A stretch of DNA of 64,000 nucleotides from Bacteroidales bacterium (GTDB taxonomy: Bacteria; Bacteroidota; Bacteroidia; Bacteroidales; UBA932), in the NCBI GenBank assembly GCA_015060385.1, contig SUYO01000006.1, positions 1 through 64,000 of the forward strand, read 5' to 3'. Shown here in pieces: positions 17,374 through 26,870 of the stretch. The notes under the pieces were generated by a model. It was not told the DNA's origin, ran no database searches, and saw nothing but the letters and a program-made list of their open reading frames with translations. Position numbers and translations under genes: made by a program. Each line of letters starts with the position of its first letter. The first letter of the stretch is position 1.

Positions 17374-19485
17374 TTAGAGCCAGCCTCCGTTTGATGTTGC
17401 AAATGGTCTTGATGCGATGGAGAGTTCACGCGAGTAGCCCATGTCCCCTATTCCATCTTCCCTTTCAGGGTCCTTTCCGACCTTGCCGCTGAGTGTGATC
17501 TTGCCGGAGCCTATCTTCGAACATTCTATCTCCAGCTTTCCGTTTCTGATGACAGGGTCTGAAACAAGTCCGAGCGAAGTCCTTGCCTCCTCATCCACTC
17601 TGACTGTATAATCGTCAAGAGGATTGCAGTAGCGGCTGATGTCTAAGCTCATCTTCTTTCCTGCCTGGGCGAGGAGCGTCGGTGTACCTTCTATAGCCAT
17701 CAGGAACCTCCATGCGTCCACTGCTCCTGTTCCCATCCTGCCCTTGAATCTGTCCATGTCGATGTCAGTACCCTGTGCGGTAGAGAAAGGAGAGTAGAAC
17801 TTGTGGATGCCTCCTTTGTTGAACTGGTCAAGGTCTGTAACCGAGGTGAGAAGCAGGGAAGTAAGCTCCTCTCTGGTGAATTTCTTTCCCAGCTTCTTTG
17901 CATATGAAAGTCCGAGAGCTATGACTCCGGATACGTGAGGACAGGCCATCGATGTACCCTGCATGTAGACATAGTTCTTGTTTTCCATTCCGTTCGTGTT
18001 CTGGATTCCCGGGTATGGGTTCTTCTGGGAATTCACTCCGGTAGAGAGGATCATTCCGGAGTAATCGTTCATCACTCCTCCCCATTCTCCTCCCGGAGCG
18101 GAAATCTTGCAGCCGGGACCGTAGTTGGTGTAGCCTGCAGGCTGGAAGTCCATTCCGAAAGCAGTTACCGAAAGCACATAGGAGTAGGCGCCCGGATAGC
18201 TTGAATAAGCGGTCTGGTGGTTTCCTGAAGCAAACACGGCAATGTTGCCTTCAAGAGATTCGTGATTGCTGTTGGCCGGGTCAAGGAAGTACTGCAGGGC
18301 AAGATTCTCGAGTCGGGCGCTGCCGTTGCCGAGGTCCTTGTTGCCGTTGATGTAGTCCTGGTCCGAGGTGATCGGCAGATAGTTTCCGTATGAACACTGC
18401 GCTATGCATGCGCCGTTGTCGGCAGCATAGATATATGCCATGGCGGTCTGGGCGTCGGTCGCATTCTTCGCCTCCGATCCCGTTCCCTGGAAGATCTGGC
18501 AGGACATGAGTCTTACTCCGTCATTGTTTCCCGATCCTCCGGCTATCGAGCTGATGCCCTTGCCGTTTCCGTTAGTCGCTCCCACGATTCCTGCCACATG
18601 GGTTCCGTGGCCTATGCCCGAAAGATAGTCGAGCTTCTTTCCCTTGACGGCCTCGGCCTTGGCGCTGCCGCCCAACACTCCCTCGACGAGGTCCTGGTTT
18701 ATCTTTATGCACTGTACGAAGTTGAATCCGTAGATGTCGTCGATGAAGCCGTTGCCGTCATCGTCGACATCGTCGCTTCCGTTCAGTTCCTTTTCATTGA
18801 CCCAGACCGCATCCTTCAGGTCCTCATGCCTGTGGTTCACCGCACAGTCGAAGACGGCCACTACCACGCTCGGATCGCCGGCGGTAAGTTTCCATGCGTT
18901 ACGGACAGAGACGTCGGCTCCCGCTACGGAACCTGTCAGCTCTCCTGTGTTGACAAGGTTCCACTGGTGGCTGCTGTACGGATCGTCGAAGCCTGGTTCT
19001 TCCTGAGGAACCGGGCTGGTCCTTGTCTGAGGTGTCGGGATGAATCCGACAGCCTGCTCTGCCCTTACCGGCTGGAGATAGGTGTTGTACTGCAAGGATG
19101 TCACCGAAGGGCTGGAAGCCATCTTTGCGGCAACCTGCTTCAATGGCCTGCTCTCGTCAAAAGAGATCGTGTACCACTGATGGAGTCCGTATTTTCTCGC
19201 AACCTCCATGTTCTTAGGCCGTATCATGAGGGCTGGAGATATGGATTCGGCTCCCGAGAGTCCGAGGATCTCCCTTGTGACCGCCTCGTCGTTCTTCTCC
19301 AGAAGGGAGCTTGTCTTCTCATCGAAACGTACCAGAAGCGTTCCCGGCTGGGCCTGGTCTTCAGAACCTCCTGTCAGCTTGTCCATAAGGACTGTCTGTT
19401 CAGAGCCCGGGATGTTGTCAATTTCTTTTGTACATGAGATACCGGCAACTGCCAGAGCCAGTATCGGAAGTAACTTCATTTTCAT
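17374..19485 (-). CDS. S8 subtilisin-like serine protease lipoprotein
   Basis: A 703-residue exported protease. The N-terminus has a lipobox AVAGISC. Residues about 45-150 look like an inhibitor/propeptide domain. The catalytic triad is visible: Asp in VVVAVFDCAVNHRHEDL, His in GIGHGTHVAGIVG and Ser in MQGTSMACPHVSG. A DDVDDDGNGFIDD segment is a likely calcium-binding insert. The C-terminal 100 residues form a beta-rich domain without a clear sorting signal. It lies downstream of GH2 on the same strand. A role in processing surface proteins or peptides is possible but not shown by the context. Confidence 0.9.
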   Translation of the reverse strand: MKMKLLPILALAVAGISCTKEIDNIPGSEQTVLMDKLTGGSEDQAQPGTLLVRFDEKTSSLLEKNDEAVTREILGLSGAESISPALMIRPKNMEVARKYGLHQWYTISFDESRPLKQVAAKMASSPSVTSLQYNTYLQPVRAEQAVGFIPTPQTRTSPVPQEEPGFDDPYSSHQWNLVNTGELTGSVAGADVSVRNAWKLTAGDPSVVVAVFDCAVNHRHEDLKDAVWVNEKELNGSDDVDDDGNGFIDDIYGFNFVQCIKINQDLVEGVLGGSAKAEAVKGKKLDYLSGIGHGTHVAGIVGATNGNGKGISSIAGGSGNNDGVRLMSCQIFQGTGSEAKNATDAQTAMAYIYAADNGACIAQCSYGNYLPITSDQDYINGNKDLGNGSARLENLALQYFLDPANSNHESLEGNIAVFASGNHQTAYSSYPGAYSYVLSVTAFGMDFQPAGYTNYGPGCKISAPGGEWGGVMNDYSGMILSTGVNSQKNPYPGIQNTNGMENKNYVYMQGTSMACPHVSGVIALGLSYAKKLGKKFTREELTSLLLTSVTDLDQFNKGGIHKFYSPFSTAQGTDIDMDRFKGRMGTGAVDAWRFLMAIEGTPTLLAQAGKKMSLDISRYCNPLDDYTVRVDEEARTSLGLVSDPVIRNGKLEIECSKIGSGKITLSGKVGKDPEREDGIGDMGYSRELSIASRPFATSNGGWL

Positions 19486-19495
19486 ATGGTGTGCT

Positions 19496-22027
19496 TTATT
19501 TTTCTGTTCTGATTGTAACCGTCGCCTTCCTGACTCCCTTTCCGCTCACTTCCACAGTAATGTCTCCAGGCTCGTTTCCGCTCTGGACAAGAACCGTGAG
19601 CTGACCGCTGAAAAGGTGCATCTGAGGCTTCTGGAACGATTCAAGACATGTAGGATCTCCGTTGGCTATAGCCTTGAACGATCCCGCTCCGCTTACCTTG
19701 ACCTGTACGAGCCTGCTGTCTGCAGGTACAGGATTGCCGTCCTTGTCCGTGAGACTTACGTTGAGGTAACAGAGGTCCTCTCCGTCTGCCTTGAGCACGT
19801 TGCGGTCAGGGGTGAGCTTTATTGCAGCCGCCTTTCCTGCAGTGCGTACGGTCTTTTCGGCAGCTGCCTTTCCGTCTTCGTCATAGGTCACGACACGGAT
19901 CTCTCCAGGCTGATATACGACATCCTTCCACATCAGACGGAATCTTTCCATCGCCTTCTCGCCTAGGCAAGGCACCTGACCGTCAGCCTTGGCAAAGGTA
20001 CGTATTCCCTGGGATATTCCGTTGACAAAAAGTTCAGCCGATGGGTATGAAGTATAGACGAATACCGGGGTCACCTCTCCCTCGCGTCCCTTCCAGTTCC
20101 AATGCGGAAGTACATGGAGGGTCTCGTCGGTCCTGTTCCACCGGCTTCTGTAAAGGTAGTACCTGTCCTTCGGAATGGAGGCAAGGTCGATGATTCCGAA
20201 TACGGAAGAGTGGTTCGGCCATGCGTCGGTGTCGTATGGCGAAGGCTCTCCGAGGTAGTCGAATCCGGTCCATACGAACTGGCCCATGCACCACGGGTAA
20301 TCTTCGTCTGCGGCAAAGTCGTTGTCCGGAATGTTGGACCACCAGCAGAATTCCGTGTCATATGATGACGACTGATGGTCATCATGCATGATGGCGGCGC
20401 CGATGCCGGCAGGGAAGTGGTAGACCCCGCGCGAACTGACCGTCGACGCGGTCTCGCTTCCGAGGATGAGCTTCTGAGGCAGAAGCTCATATGCAGGGGT
20501 GTATCTGTCGACCTTGTAATTGAATCCCACGATATCGAGCTGTTCTGCAAATCCGTTGAGAACCACGGAGTTGTATTGGTCCATTCCGCAGGTTACAGGA
20601 CGGGTGGGATCTTCCTGATGGCAAAGTCCCTGGAGCCATGCGGCCACCTCCACACCTTCCTCCTTCCACTGGGAAGGCACCTCGTTTCCGATGCTCCACA
20701 TCACGACGGATGCATTGTTGCGGAAGTGGTGGAGCATGTTCATCATGTCCCTTTCTGCCCATATGCGTCCGTCGCCGCTGTCTTCGTTGAACCAGCGGTG
20801 GTAGCCGTTCTCACATTTGGCGATGTCCCACTCGTCGAAATTCTCGCACATGACCATGAATCCCATCTCGTCACAGAGTTCGATAAGTTCCTCGGCAGGC
20901 ATGTTGTGCGAGGTGCGGATGGCGTCGCACCCCATGTCCTTGAGCATTGTAAGCTGGCGGCGGATGGCGGCCTTGCTGACCGCGGCTCCCAGAGGGCCGA
21001 GGTCATGGTGGAGGCAGACGCCGCGGAACTTTCGTACCTGTCCGTTGAGGAGGAAACCCTCGTCCGGACGTACCTCGATGGTTCTGAAACCGAACCTTGT
21101 GGACACCTTGTCCCTGAGGTCCTTTCCGTGCCTTATGCTTATCTCAGGTCTTTCCATCTCCCATGCCGTGTCTACGGAGCCTCCTGTATATACTTCTGTC
21201 TCAGCAAAATACAGTACTGGTTCCTCCGGAGACCAAAGCCTGGGCTCTTCTACGGTGACATTCTGTTCCACCTCTCCCTTATGGATCTGCCTTGTGTCAG
21301 TGCTTTCAGCGACTGTCCTTCCGGTCGCATCGACAATGCGGGTCGTGAGGGTCACGACTTCACCTTCTGCCGTTCCTTCGACCTTTGTCCTTACCCTTAC
21401 GACAGCATGGTCCTTACCGACGTAAGGAGTCGTCACGTATGTTCCCCATACGGGTACATGGACTTCGGGAAGGGTGATGTACCTTACCTTGCGGTAGAGG
21501 CCGGCACCCGGGTACCACCTCGACGACTGCGGCCTGTTCTCGAGAAGAACGGTGATTTCGTTGTCCCCGGCCTTGACACAGCCGGTCACGTCGCACCAGA
21601 ATGAATTGTATCCATATGGCCAGAAACATACCTTTTCTCCGTTCACGAGTACCTGGGCCTCGCTCATCGCGCCGTCGAAATACAGGATGTGCCTGCGTCC
21701 GTCGAGTTCGTCAGCCTTTATTTCGAGGGTACGGCGGTATGTGCCCTTGCCCATGTACGGAAGACCTCCGGTACGGCCGGTCTTTTCCGTGGCGACATCC
21801 TCGCCGTTCTGTACCACCGCAACGGTCTGGAGGTCGTTTGCCTTGTCAAACGGACCGTAGATTGCCCAGTCGTGAGGTACCGAAACCTTTTCCCAGCCCT
21901 CTGAAGCCTGGATTTCATGTCCCTTGCGGAATTCCCAATCCTTGAGGATGGCTTCTGTGCGCTGAGCCTGTGCATAGGCAGCGACAGCTGCAAATGACAG
22001 CAATAGTGTTATTATGGTTCTTCTCAT
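19496..22027 (-). CDS. GH2 beta-galactosidase, exported
   Basis: An 843-residue glycoside hydrolase family 2 protein with a signal peptide ending AAYAQA. The sugar-binding jelly-roll domain (about 25-190), the Ig-like domain (about 195-300) and the TIM barrel are in the usual order, followed by a C-terminal Ig-like domain DRNVLKADGEDLCYLNVSL. Acid/base Glu is in VVMWSIGNEVP and the nucleophile Glu in KLILGSETAST. RTSHNMP and GVCLHHDLGPLG are family blocks. It starts three bases after the GH53 gene ends, so the two are an operon. Together they suggest removal of galactose from beta-1,4-galactan oligosaccharides. Confidence 0.93.
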   Translation of the reverse strand: MRRTIITLLLSFAAVAAYAQAQRTEAILKDWEFRKGHEIQASEGWEKVSVPHDWAIYGPFDKANDLQTVAVVQNGEDVATEKTGRTGGLPYMGKGTYRRTLEIKADELDGRRHILYFDGAMSEAQVLVNGEKVCFWPYGYNSFWCDVTGCVKAGDNEITVLLENRPQSSRWYPGAGLYRKVRYITLPEVHVPVWGTYVTTPYVGKDHAVVRVRTKVEGTAEGEVVTLTTRIVDATGRTVAESTDTRQIHKGEVEQNVTVEEPRLWSPEEPVLYFAETEVYTGGSVDTAWEMERPEISIRHGKDLRDKVSTRFGFRTIEVRPDEGFLLNGQVRKFRGVCLHHDLGPLGAAVSKAAIRRQLTMLKDMGCDAIRTSHNMPAEELIELCDEMGFMVMCENFDEWDIAKCENGYHRWFNEDSGDGRIWAERDMMNMLHHFRNNASVVMWSIGNEVPSQWKEEGVEVAAWLQGLCHQEDPTRPVTCGMDQYNSVVLNGFAEQLDIVGFNYKVDRYTPAYELLPQKLILGSETASTVSSRGVYHFPAGIGAAIMHDDHQSSSYDTEFCWWSNIPDNDFAADEDYPWCMGQFVWTGFDYLGEPSPYDTDAWPNHSSVFGIIDLASIPKDRYYLYRSRWNRTDETLHVLPHWNWKGREGEVTPVFVYTSYPSAELFVNGISQGIRTFAKADGQVPCLGEKAMERFRLMWKDVVYQPGEIRVVTYDEDGKAAAEKTVRTAGKAAAIKLTPDRNVLKADGEDLCYLNVSLTDKDGNPVPADSRLVQVKVSGAGSFKAIANGDPTCLESFQKPQMHLFSGQLTVLVQSGNEPGDITVEVSGKGVRKATVTIRTEK

Positions 22028-22030
22028 ATC

Positions 22031-23125
22031 CTAGTCTTTGAATGTATCCAGAACTGAAGTCGGACGACCGTTCCGGAAGGCTCCCATGTCGTACGGCTTC
22101 CATGAAAGTTCTTCATAGTGGTCAGGTTTCCAACTTCCGTCGGTCTGAGGCTCCCAGTAGAAGACTCCGGCACATCTGTCCAGTTTCTTTGCTTCAGTGA
22201 GGAATTCGGCCAGTGCCTTGGCAGCTTCCGTCTCGTTCTGCAGCGTCTTCACTCCGGTCTCCACTATCATGACGTTGCGTCCGAAGGCCCTTCCAAGAGA
22301 GGTGATGTGGTTGAGTGCCAGGCTGTTGACGGTTTTCCAGTCCTTGTCAGGTTCTGACTGGGGATAATGAGACAGACCTATCATGTCATATCTGCCTCCT
22401 GCTTCACTGAACTTTGTGAACCACCATGCAAGGTCTTCCCAGGCGTTGTTCTGGTGGACCAGTACGGCTGCGTCAGGGAATACTGCCTTTGCTGCATCAT
22501 ATCCGGCGTTGCTGAGCGCCACGTAATTTGCCCAGCCGTCCTTCAGGTCGCCGCTGCTTGTCCATAGCTGTCCCTCCTTCCAGAGCATTCCGTTGCGGGT
22601 TTCGTTTCCGATCTGTATCCATCTTGGGCTGATGCCTTCCTTCCACAGGGCATCGAGGACTGCCGTCGTGTGGTCCGAGATAGCCTTCATGAGATCCTGC
22701 ATGGAGAGATTCTTCCATGCAGCAGGCTTGGTCTGTCTTGAAGGGTCTGCAAAGAAGTCGCTGTAGTGGAAATCTATCATCAGGTCCATTCCGGCATCCT
22801 TGGCACGTCTGGCCTTGATGACGACATCTTCCATATCGGAATACTTGCCGTATGCGTTTTCGGGGTTAACCCAGACCCTCAGGCGTATGGCGTTCATTCC
22901 GAGTTCCTTCATCAGAAGGAAACAGTCGGTCTCTTCGCCCTTGGTGTTGAAGAACCTGACTCCGTCGGCTTCCATTTCCGTCACCCAGCTTATATCCGCT
23001 CCCTTCGCGAAGGTCGCTTCGGAGATCTCCGGAACAGGGTCCTTGCCCTCCTGACCGTCGATGTCTGAACAGGACGATATGATGAAAGCTGCTGTGATGC
23101 AGGTAAGTGCATATAGAAGTTTCAT
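22031..23125 (-). CDS. GH53 endo-beta-1,4-galactanase lipoprotein
   Basis: A 364-residue glycoside hydrolase family 53 enzyme that cuts beta-1,4-galactan side chains of pectin. The signal peptide ends with lipobox IISSC. The catalytic acid/base Glu is in WIQIGNETRNGMLW and the nucleophile Glu in NVMIVETG. Supporting blocks are AIRLRVWVNPEN, DLMIDFHYSDFFADP and MIGLSHYPQ. Length is normal. It is directly upstream of the GH2 gene, and 48 bases downstream of recO on the same strand. No SusCD pair for galactan is nearby. Confidence 0.94.
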   Translation of the reverse strand: MKLLYALTCITAAFIISSCSDIDGQEGKDPVPEISEATFAKGADISWVTEMEADGVRFFNTKGEETDCFLLMKELGMNAIRLRVWVNPENAYGKYSDMEDVVIKARRAKDAGMDLMIDFHYSDFFADPSRQTKPAAWKNLSMQDLMKAISDHTTAVLDALWKEGISPRWIQIGNETRNGMLWKEGQLWTSSGDLKDGWANYVALSNAGYDAAKAVFPDAAVLVHQNNAWEDLAWWFTKFSEAGGRYDMIGLSHYPQSEPDKDWKTVNSLALNHITSLGRAFGRNVMIVETGVKTLQNETEAAKALAEFLTEAKKLDRCAGVFYWEPQTDGSWKPDHYEELSWKPYDMGAFRNGRPTSVLDTFKD

Positions 23126-23173
23126 TTCTTCCGTATTTTTACATAAACATGCAAAAATACGGAATTTTAGGGA

Positions 23174-23827
23174 CTACGCAAACAATTCCCTCAGGACCTT
23201 GAGGGAGTTTATGTTGAGGGATGATTCCGTATGGAACTCTATGTATCGGAGTATGTCTTCTGCGATTTCATTCCTCACTGAGCCCGACAGGGGAATGAGC
23301 ATGGACTGGGCGAAGTCTTCCTTCATGAACCTTTCCACGACGGGGTAGTGCTGTCCCGTGAAGGGTGTGAGGTCTCTGGATTCGGGGCTGAATCCCAGGG
23401 CGATTGCGAATTCCAGGAGGAAACGTATGTGGAAGTTGCTGAAGTCGCTCCGGATCGCGTCCAGCAGCAGGATGTTCCTTTCGCACCATTCGTAGAGTCC
23501 CTCCTCGTTCGCACCGTCCTTTATCGTCCTGTACAGGACTTCGCTCAGGAACATCGTCATGGAGTTCTTGAACATGTTTCCCCTGATGCCGGCAAGATGG
23601 TGCTTGAGGGAAAGATTGCGGGCGGTGTAGAGACTGGATCTGGAGGATTCCTGTATGTCCGCTTCGAGGATCGAAAGCGGCTGGAAGAGGGTCATCACGG
23701 ATTTCTTTCCTGCACTGCGCACAAGAAACCCTCGTCGTCCGTATTCCTTGCTCAAGGTATGGACTACGAGCGAGTTTTCACCGACTTTAGTGGTGTGGAG
23801 TACTATAAGTTCTGTGACTTTAACCAT
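23174..23827 (-). CDS. recO: DNA repair protein RecO
   Basis: A 217-residue RecO that assists RecA loading in the RecFOR pathway. The N-terminal OB fold reads TELIVLHTTKVGENSLVVHTLSKEYGRRGFLVR and the helical C-terminal domain contains RFLLEFAIALGFSPES. The zinc-finger cysteines present in many RecO proteins are absent, as in many Bacteroidota. The 5' end overlaps the rdgB 3' end by 25 bases (23803-23827), which suggests coupling. Confidence 0.92.
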   Translation of the reverse strand: MVKVTELIVLHTTKVGENSLVVHTLSKEYGRRGFLVRSAGKKSVMTLFQPLSILEADIQESSRSSLYTARNLSLKHHLAGIRGNMFKNSMTMFLSEVLYRTIKDGANEEGLYEWCERNILLLDAIRSDFSNFHIRFLLEFAIALGFSPESRDLTPFTGQHYPVVERFMKEDFAQSMLIPLSGSVRNEIAEDILRYIEFHTESSLNINSLKVLRELFA

Positions 23828-24435
23828 TCTGCCATAGCGCGGAGAGCCTTTCCTCTGTGGGAAATCTCATTCTTCTGCTCTTCGGTGATGTCGGCCAGGG
23901 TCATGCCGGGATATTCGTCGGCGATGAAGATAGGATCGTATCCGAATCCTCCTTTTCCCGATTTCTCTCTGGCGATCACACCTTCGAGATTACCCTCGAA
24001 CAAATGCTTTTCTCCGTTGATTATCAGTGTGATGACGCTCTTGAACCTTGCTCTTCTTGAGACTTTCTTAGTCTCCAGACCTACACCGGATGCCATGCTT
24101 GCCTCACCTTCAAGACGCTGAAGCTCGTAAAGGACCTTGTCCATGTTCCTGTTGAAGTCCTTGTCGTCACCTGCATATCTTGCAGTGTAGACTCCTGGTG
24201 CGCCGCCTAGGGCGTCCACCTCAAGTCCCGTATCGTCTGCAAAGCAGTTGCATCCGATCCTGTCATATAGATATTGAGCCTTCTGTACAGAGTTGGCTCT
24301 CAATGTCTTGCCTGTTTCCGGAATATCTTCTGTGATTCCCACCTGCGCGAGAGAAACGAGCTCAAAGCCCTCGCCGAGAATTTCAGATGCTTCACGCAGT
24401 TTGCCGCTGTTGCCCGTTGCAAATGTCAATTTCAT
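23803..24435 (-). CDS. rdgB: dITP/XTP pyrophosphatase RdgB
   Basis: A 210-residue Ham1/RdgB enzyme that hydrolyses non-canonical purine NTPs. The family signature starts the protein, FATGNSGKLREASEIL, followed by FADDTGLEVDALGGAPGVYTARYAG and SGKGGFGYDPIF with the acidic metal ligands, then EISHRGKALRAM. The start at 24435 (MKLTFATGN) is preferred over 24528. A TACCTTTG element lies 32 bases upstream on the minus strand. It is followed by recO with a 25-base overlap. Confidence 0.95.
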   Translation of the reverse strand: MKLTFATGNSGKLREASEILGEGFELVSLAQVGITEDIPETGKTLRANSVQKAQYLYDRIGCNCFADDTGLEVDALGGAPGVYTARYAGDDKDFNRNMDKVLYELQRLEGEASMASGVGLETKKVSRRARFKSVITLIINGEKHLFEGNLEGVIAREKSGKGGFGYDPIFIADEYPGMTLADITEEQKNEISHRGKALRAMAEWLKSQNL

Positions 24436-24466
24436 AAAACTGCTTTCATTACTGTTTAAACCGCTG

Positions 24467-24495
24467 CAAAGGTATAAAATAATTTCGTATTTTTG
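24467..24495. promoter_or_regulatory. Divergent -7 elements for rdgB and S41 protease
   Basis: The minus strand reads TACCTTTG at 24467-24474 (rdgB side) and the plus strand reads TATTTTTG at 24488-24495 (protease side). Both match TAnnTTTG and lie in a divergent gap. Confidence 0.5.
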
Positions 24496-24541
24496 TGGCA
24501 CATATTGTGCGGGTGACCGAACCTGCAAATTTCAATCCGAC

Positions 24542-26167
24542 ATGAACAGAAGAAATGTAATCATCATTGCCATGGTTTCGGCCATGTGCCTTTTTTCATT
24601 GACCAGACTTTCCGCACAGTCCCAGAGCTTCAAGCTCGGACAGTGGACTGAAATCCATAATTCGATAATCAAGGAGCTTAACCGTTCCTATGTGGATACC
24701 CTTCCTATAGACAGGATCATGAGGGTTGCTGTGGATGCCATGCTTGAGAACCTTGATCCCTATACCGTATATATACCGGAGGAGGAGAACGAAGACCTTC
24801 AGATGATGATGTCCAACACTTATGGCGGCATCGGTGCGATCATCCACAAGAAGAAGGATGAGAATGTTGTGATCAACGAGCCATATGCAGGTTCTCCTGC
24901 CCACAAGTACGGTCTTGTCTGCGGAGACGAGATCATCGCGATCGACGGATTCCCGACAAAGGGACTCGAGACCAAGGAAAGCAGCGACAGGATGAAGGGA
25001 AAGCCGGGAACCACAGTGGTGTTTACCGTGAAGAAGGTAAGGACGGGAGATACACTCGACCTTGCTATAGTGAGGGAGAGGATACATCTTCCTGATGTGG
25101 AATATGCAGGAATGATCGATGATACGACAGGATACATCCTCCAGACCGGATTTACTGAAAATGTTTCCGCAGACGTGCGTGAGAAGTTCCTGGATCTGAA
25201 GAAGCAGGGCATGAAGAGGTTTGTGCTTGACCTGCGTGGAAACGGAGGAGGACTTATGAGCGAGGCTGTGAACATCGTTTCGCTTTTTGTTCCTAAGGGT
25301 TCGCTTGTAGTGTCTTCAAAGGGAAATACACAGGAGTCCTACAGGGAGTATCGTACTGAATCGGAGCCGATCGACAGTCAGATGCCGATAATAGTGATGA
25401 TAGATTCCGGCTCTGCTTCAGCTTCGGAGATCATTGCAGGAGCGCTCCAGGATATGGACCGCGCTACGATCATGGGAAAGAGAAGCTACGGAAAGGGACT
25501 TGTGCAGTCCATCCGTCCTACCGCTTACAACGGTCAGATCAAGGTTACTACGGCCAAGTATTATACTCCGAGCGGACGATGCGTCCAGGCAATCGATTAC
25601 TCTAACCGTAACGAGGATGGAAGCGTGGGCCATATTCCTGATTCCTTGACCCGCGAGTTCAGGACTGCTTCAGGAAGGATAGTGCGTGACGGCGGTGGAA
25701 TCACCCCCGATGTGGATGTTCCCGTAAAGAATTACAGCAGACTGGTCTACTCTCTTGTGCTTGGAGGCGTGATCGACCAGTATGCGATCGACTATGCCCG
25801 CAGGCATGACAGCATCCCTGCAGTGGATGATTTCCATTTCAGCGACGAGGATTTTGAAGATTTCATCAGGTTCGCAAAGACCCAGGATTTCGACTACAGG
25901 AGCAGTGCCAGGACACTTTACGACCAGATGAAGAGGGAACTGGAGTCTGACGGACTTGCGGAAACCATGAAACCTGAGCTTGAAGCGATGGAAAAGGCTC
26001 TGGAGATGGACAAGGAAAGGTTCATCCGTCTGAAGAAGGATGAGATCGTACCTTTCATCGAAGAGGAGCTCGCTACACGCTACTGGTTCCAGGAGGCCGG
26101 CATCAAGATACGTCTGCGTTATGATGACCAGCTTAAGCAGGCCCTTGCCTCGCCTATGGCCTTTTAA
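24542..26167 (+). CDS. S41 family C-terminal processing peptidase
   Basis: A 541-residue periplasmic protease. The signal segment covers residues 1-25 (ending LSAQSQ), a PDZ domain runs about 85-165 (GGIGAIIHKKKDENVVINEP, GLVCGDEIIAIDG), and the S41 core has RFVLDLRGNGGG, the Ser in DSGSASASEIIAGAL and the Lys in KRSYGKGLVQS. These mark the Ser-Lys catalytic dyad of tail-specific proteases. A helical C-terminal extension follows. The track ORF begins at 24293, but the ATG at 24542 (MNRRNVIII) starts the signal peptide and follows the promoter element. The substrate is unknown. Confidence 0.92.
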   Translation: MNRRNVIIIAMVSAMCLFSLTRLSAQSQSFKLGQWTEIHNSIIKELNRSYVDTLPIDRIMRVAVDAMLENLDPYTVYIPEEENEDLQMMMSNTYGGIGAIIHKKKDENVVINEPYAGSPAHKYGLVCGDEIIAIDGFPTKGLETKESSDRMKGKPGTTVVFTVKKVRTGDTLDLAIVRERIHLPDVEYAGMIDDTTGYILQTGFTENVSADVREKFLDLKKQGMKRFVLDLRGNGGGLMSEAVNIVSLFVPKGSLVVSSKGNTQESYREYRTESEPIDSQMPIIVMIDSGSASASEIIAGALQDMDRATIMGKRSYGKGLVQSIRPTAYNGQIKVTTAKYYTPSGRCVQAIDYSNRNEDGSVGHIPDSLTREFRTASGRIVRDGGGITPDVDVPVKNYSRLVYSLVLGGVIDQYAIDYARRHDSIPAVDDFHFSDEDFEDFIRFAKTQDFDYRSSARTLYDQMKRELESDGLAETMKPELEAMEKALEMDKERFIRLKKDEIVPFIEEELATRYWFQEAGIKIRLRYDDQLKQALASPMAF

Positions 26168-26186
26168 CCCCGTCGGGTTGTCCGGA

Positions 26187-26243
26187 TTTTGTCATTCTGA
26201 ACCCCTTTTGTCATTGTGAACCTCTTTTGTCATTCTGAACGAA
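26187..26243. repeat. 19-bp triplicated TTTTGTCATTCTGAAC repeat
   Basis: Units begin at 26187, 26206 and 26225. The third continues into GAAGTGAAGAATCTCA, forming the CATTCTGAACGAAGTGAAGAATC element that recurs in many bacterial genomes as a dispersed repeat. A TTGTCCGGATTTT motif at 26179 abuts the array. Confidence 0.75.
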
Positions 26244-26870
26244 GTGAAGAATCTCACAGCATTATTTGACTTTGACGGCGTGATCGCCGATACCGAGTCC
26301 CAGTACACAGTGTTCTGGGACAGGATGGGACTTGAATATCTTGGCCAGGAGGATTTCGGCCGCAGGATCAAGGGCCAGACCCTTGTACAGATCTTTGACG
26401 GACATTTTTCTTCGGTGAAGGACAGGTACGATGAGATCGTGGCCCGTCTTGACGAATATGAGGCAGCGATGTCATATGACTTCATGCCAGGTGTAGAGGA
26501 CTTTCTCAGGAAACTCAAGGCAGACGGAGTCCGTACGGCCATAGTTACAAGCTCGAACAAACCAAAGATGGCCCAGGTCTACAAGGCCCATCCGGAGCTT
26601 CCCGACCTTGTCGATGCAGTGCTTACCAGCGAGGATTTCACAAGGTCCAAGCCGGACCCCGAGTGTTTCCTCAAGGGCATGGAGCTGCTCGGCGGCAGAC
26701 CGGAAGAAACGGTGGTATTTGAAGATTCCTTCCATGGACTGACTGCCGGAAGGGCTTCCGGGGCCCGTGTGGTAGGACTTGCCACAACAAATAAGAGAGA
26801 GGCGATTGCCCCTCTCTGCGATCTTGTCATCGATGACTTCATCGGCTTTACCCTAGATAGGATCTTATAG
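26244..26870 (+). CDS. HAD family phosphatase (beta-phosphoglucomutase-like)
   Basis: A 208-residue HAD subfamily I hydrolase. Motif I is LFDFDGVIADTES with the nucleophile Asp, motif II lies in AIVTSSNK, motif III Lys in FTRSKPDPECF, and motif IV is VVFEDSFHGLTAGRASG. It has a helical cap between motifs I and II, as in phosphoglucomutase- and sugar-phosphatase-like members. The start is a GTG at 26244 that lies inside a dispersed repeat; the next residues lead straight into motif I. The 3' end overlaps the convergent regulator gene by 23 bases. The substrate is not known. Confidence 0.88.
   Translation: MKNLTALFDFDGVIADTESQYTVFWDRMGLEYLGQEDFGRRIKGQTLVQIFDGHFSSVKDRYDEIVARLDEYEAAMSYDFMPGVEDFLRKLKADGVRTAIVTSSNKPKMAQVYKAHPELPDLVDAVLTSEDFTRSKPDPECFLKGMELLGGRPEETVVFEDSFHGLTAGRASGARVVGLATTNKREAIAPLCDLVIDDFIGFTLDRIL

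Noticed and set aside
18598-19437. 279-residue plus-strand ORF opposite the S8 protease
   Set aside because: Shadow of a conserved protease frame with no recognisable domain.
20375-21604. 409-residue plus-strand ORF opposite the GH2 gene
   Set aside because: Antisense to clear GH2 catalytic blocks; no signal, domain or promoter of its own.
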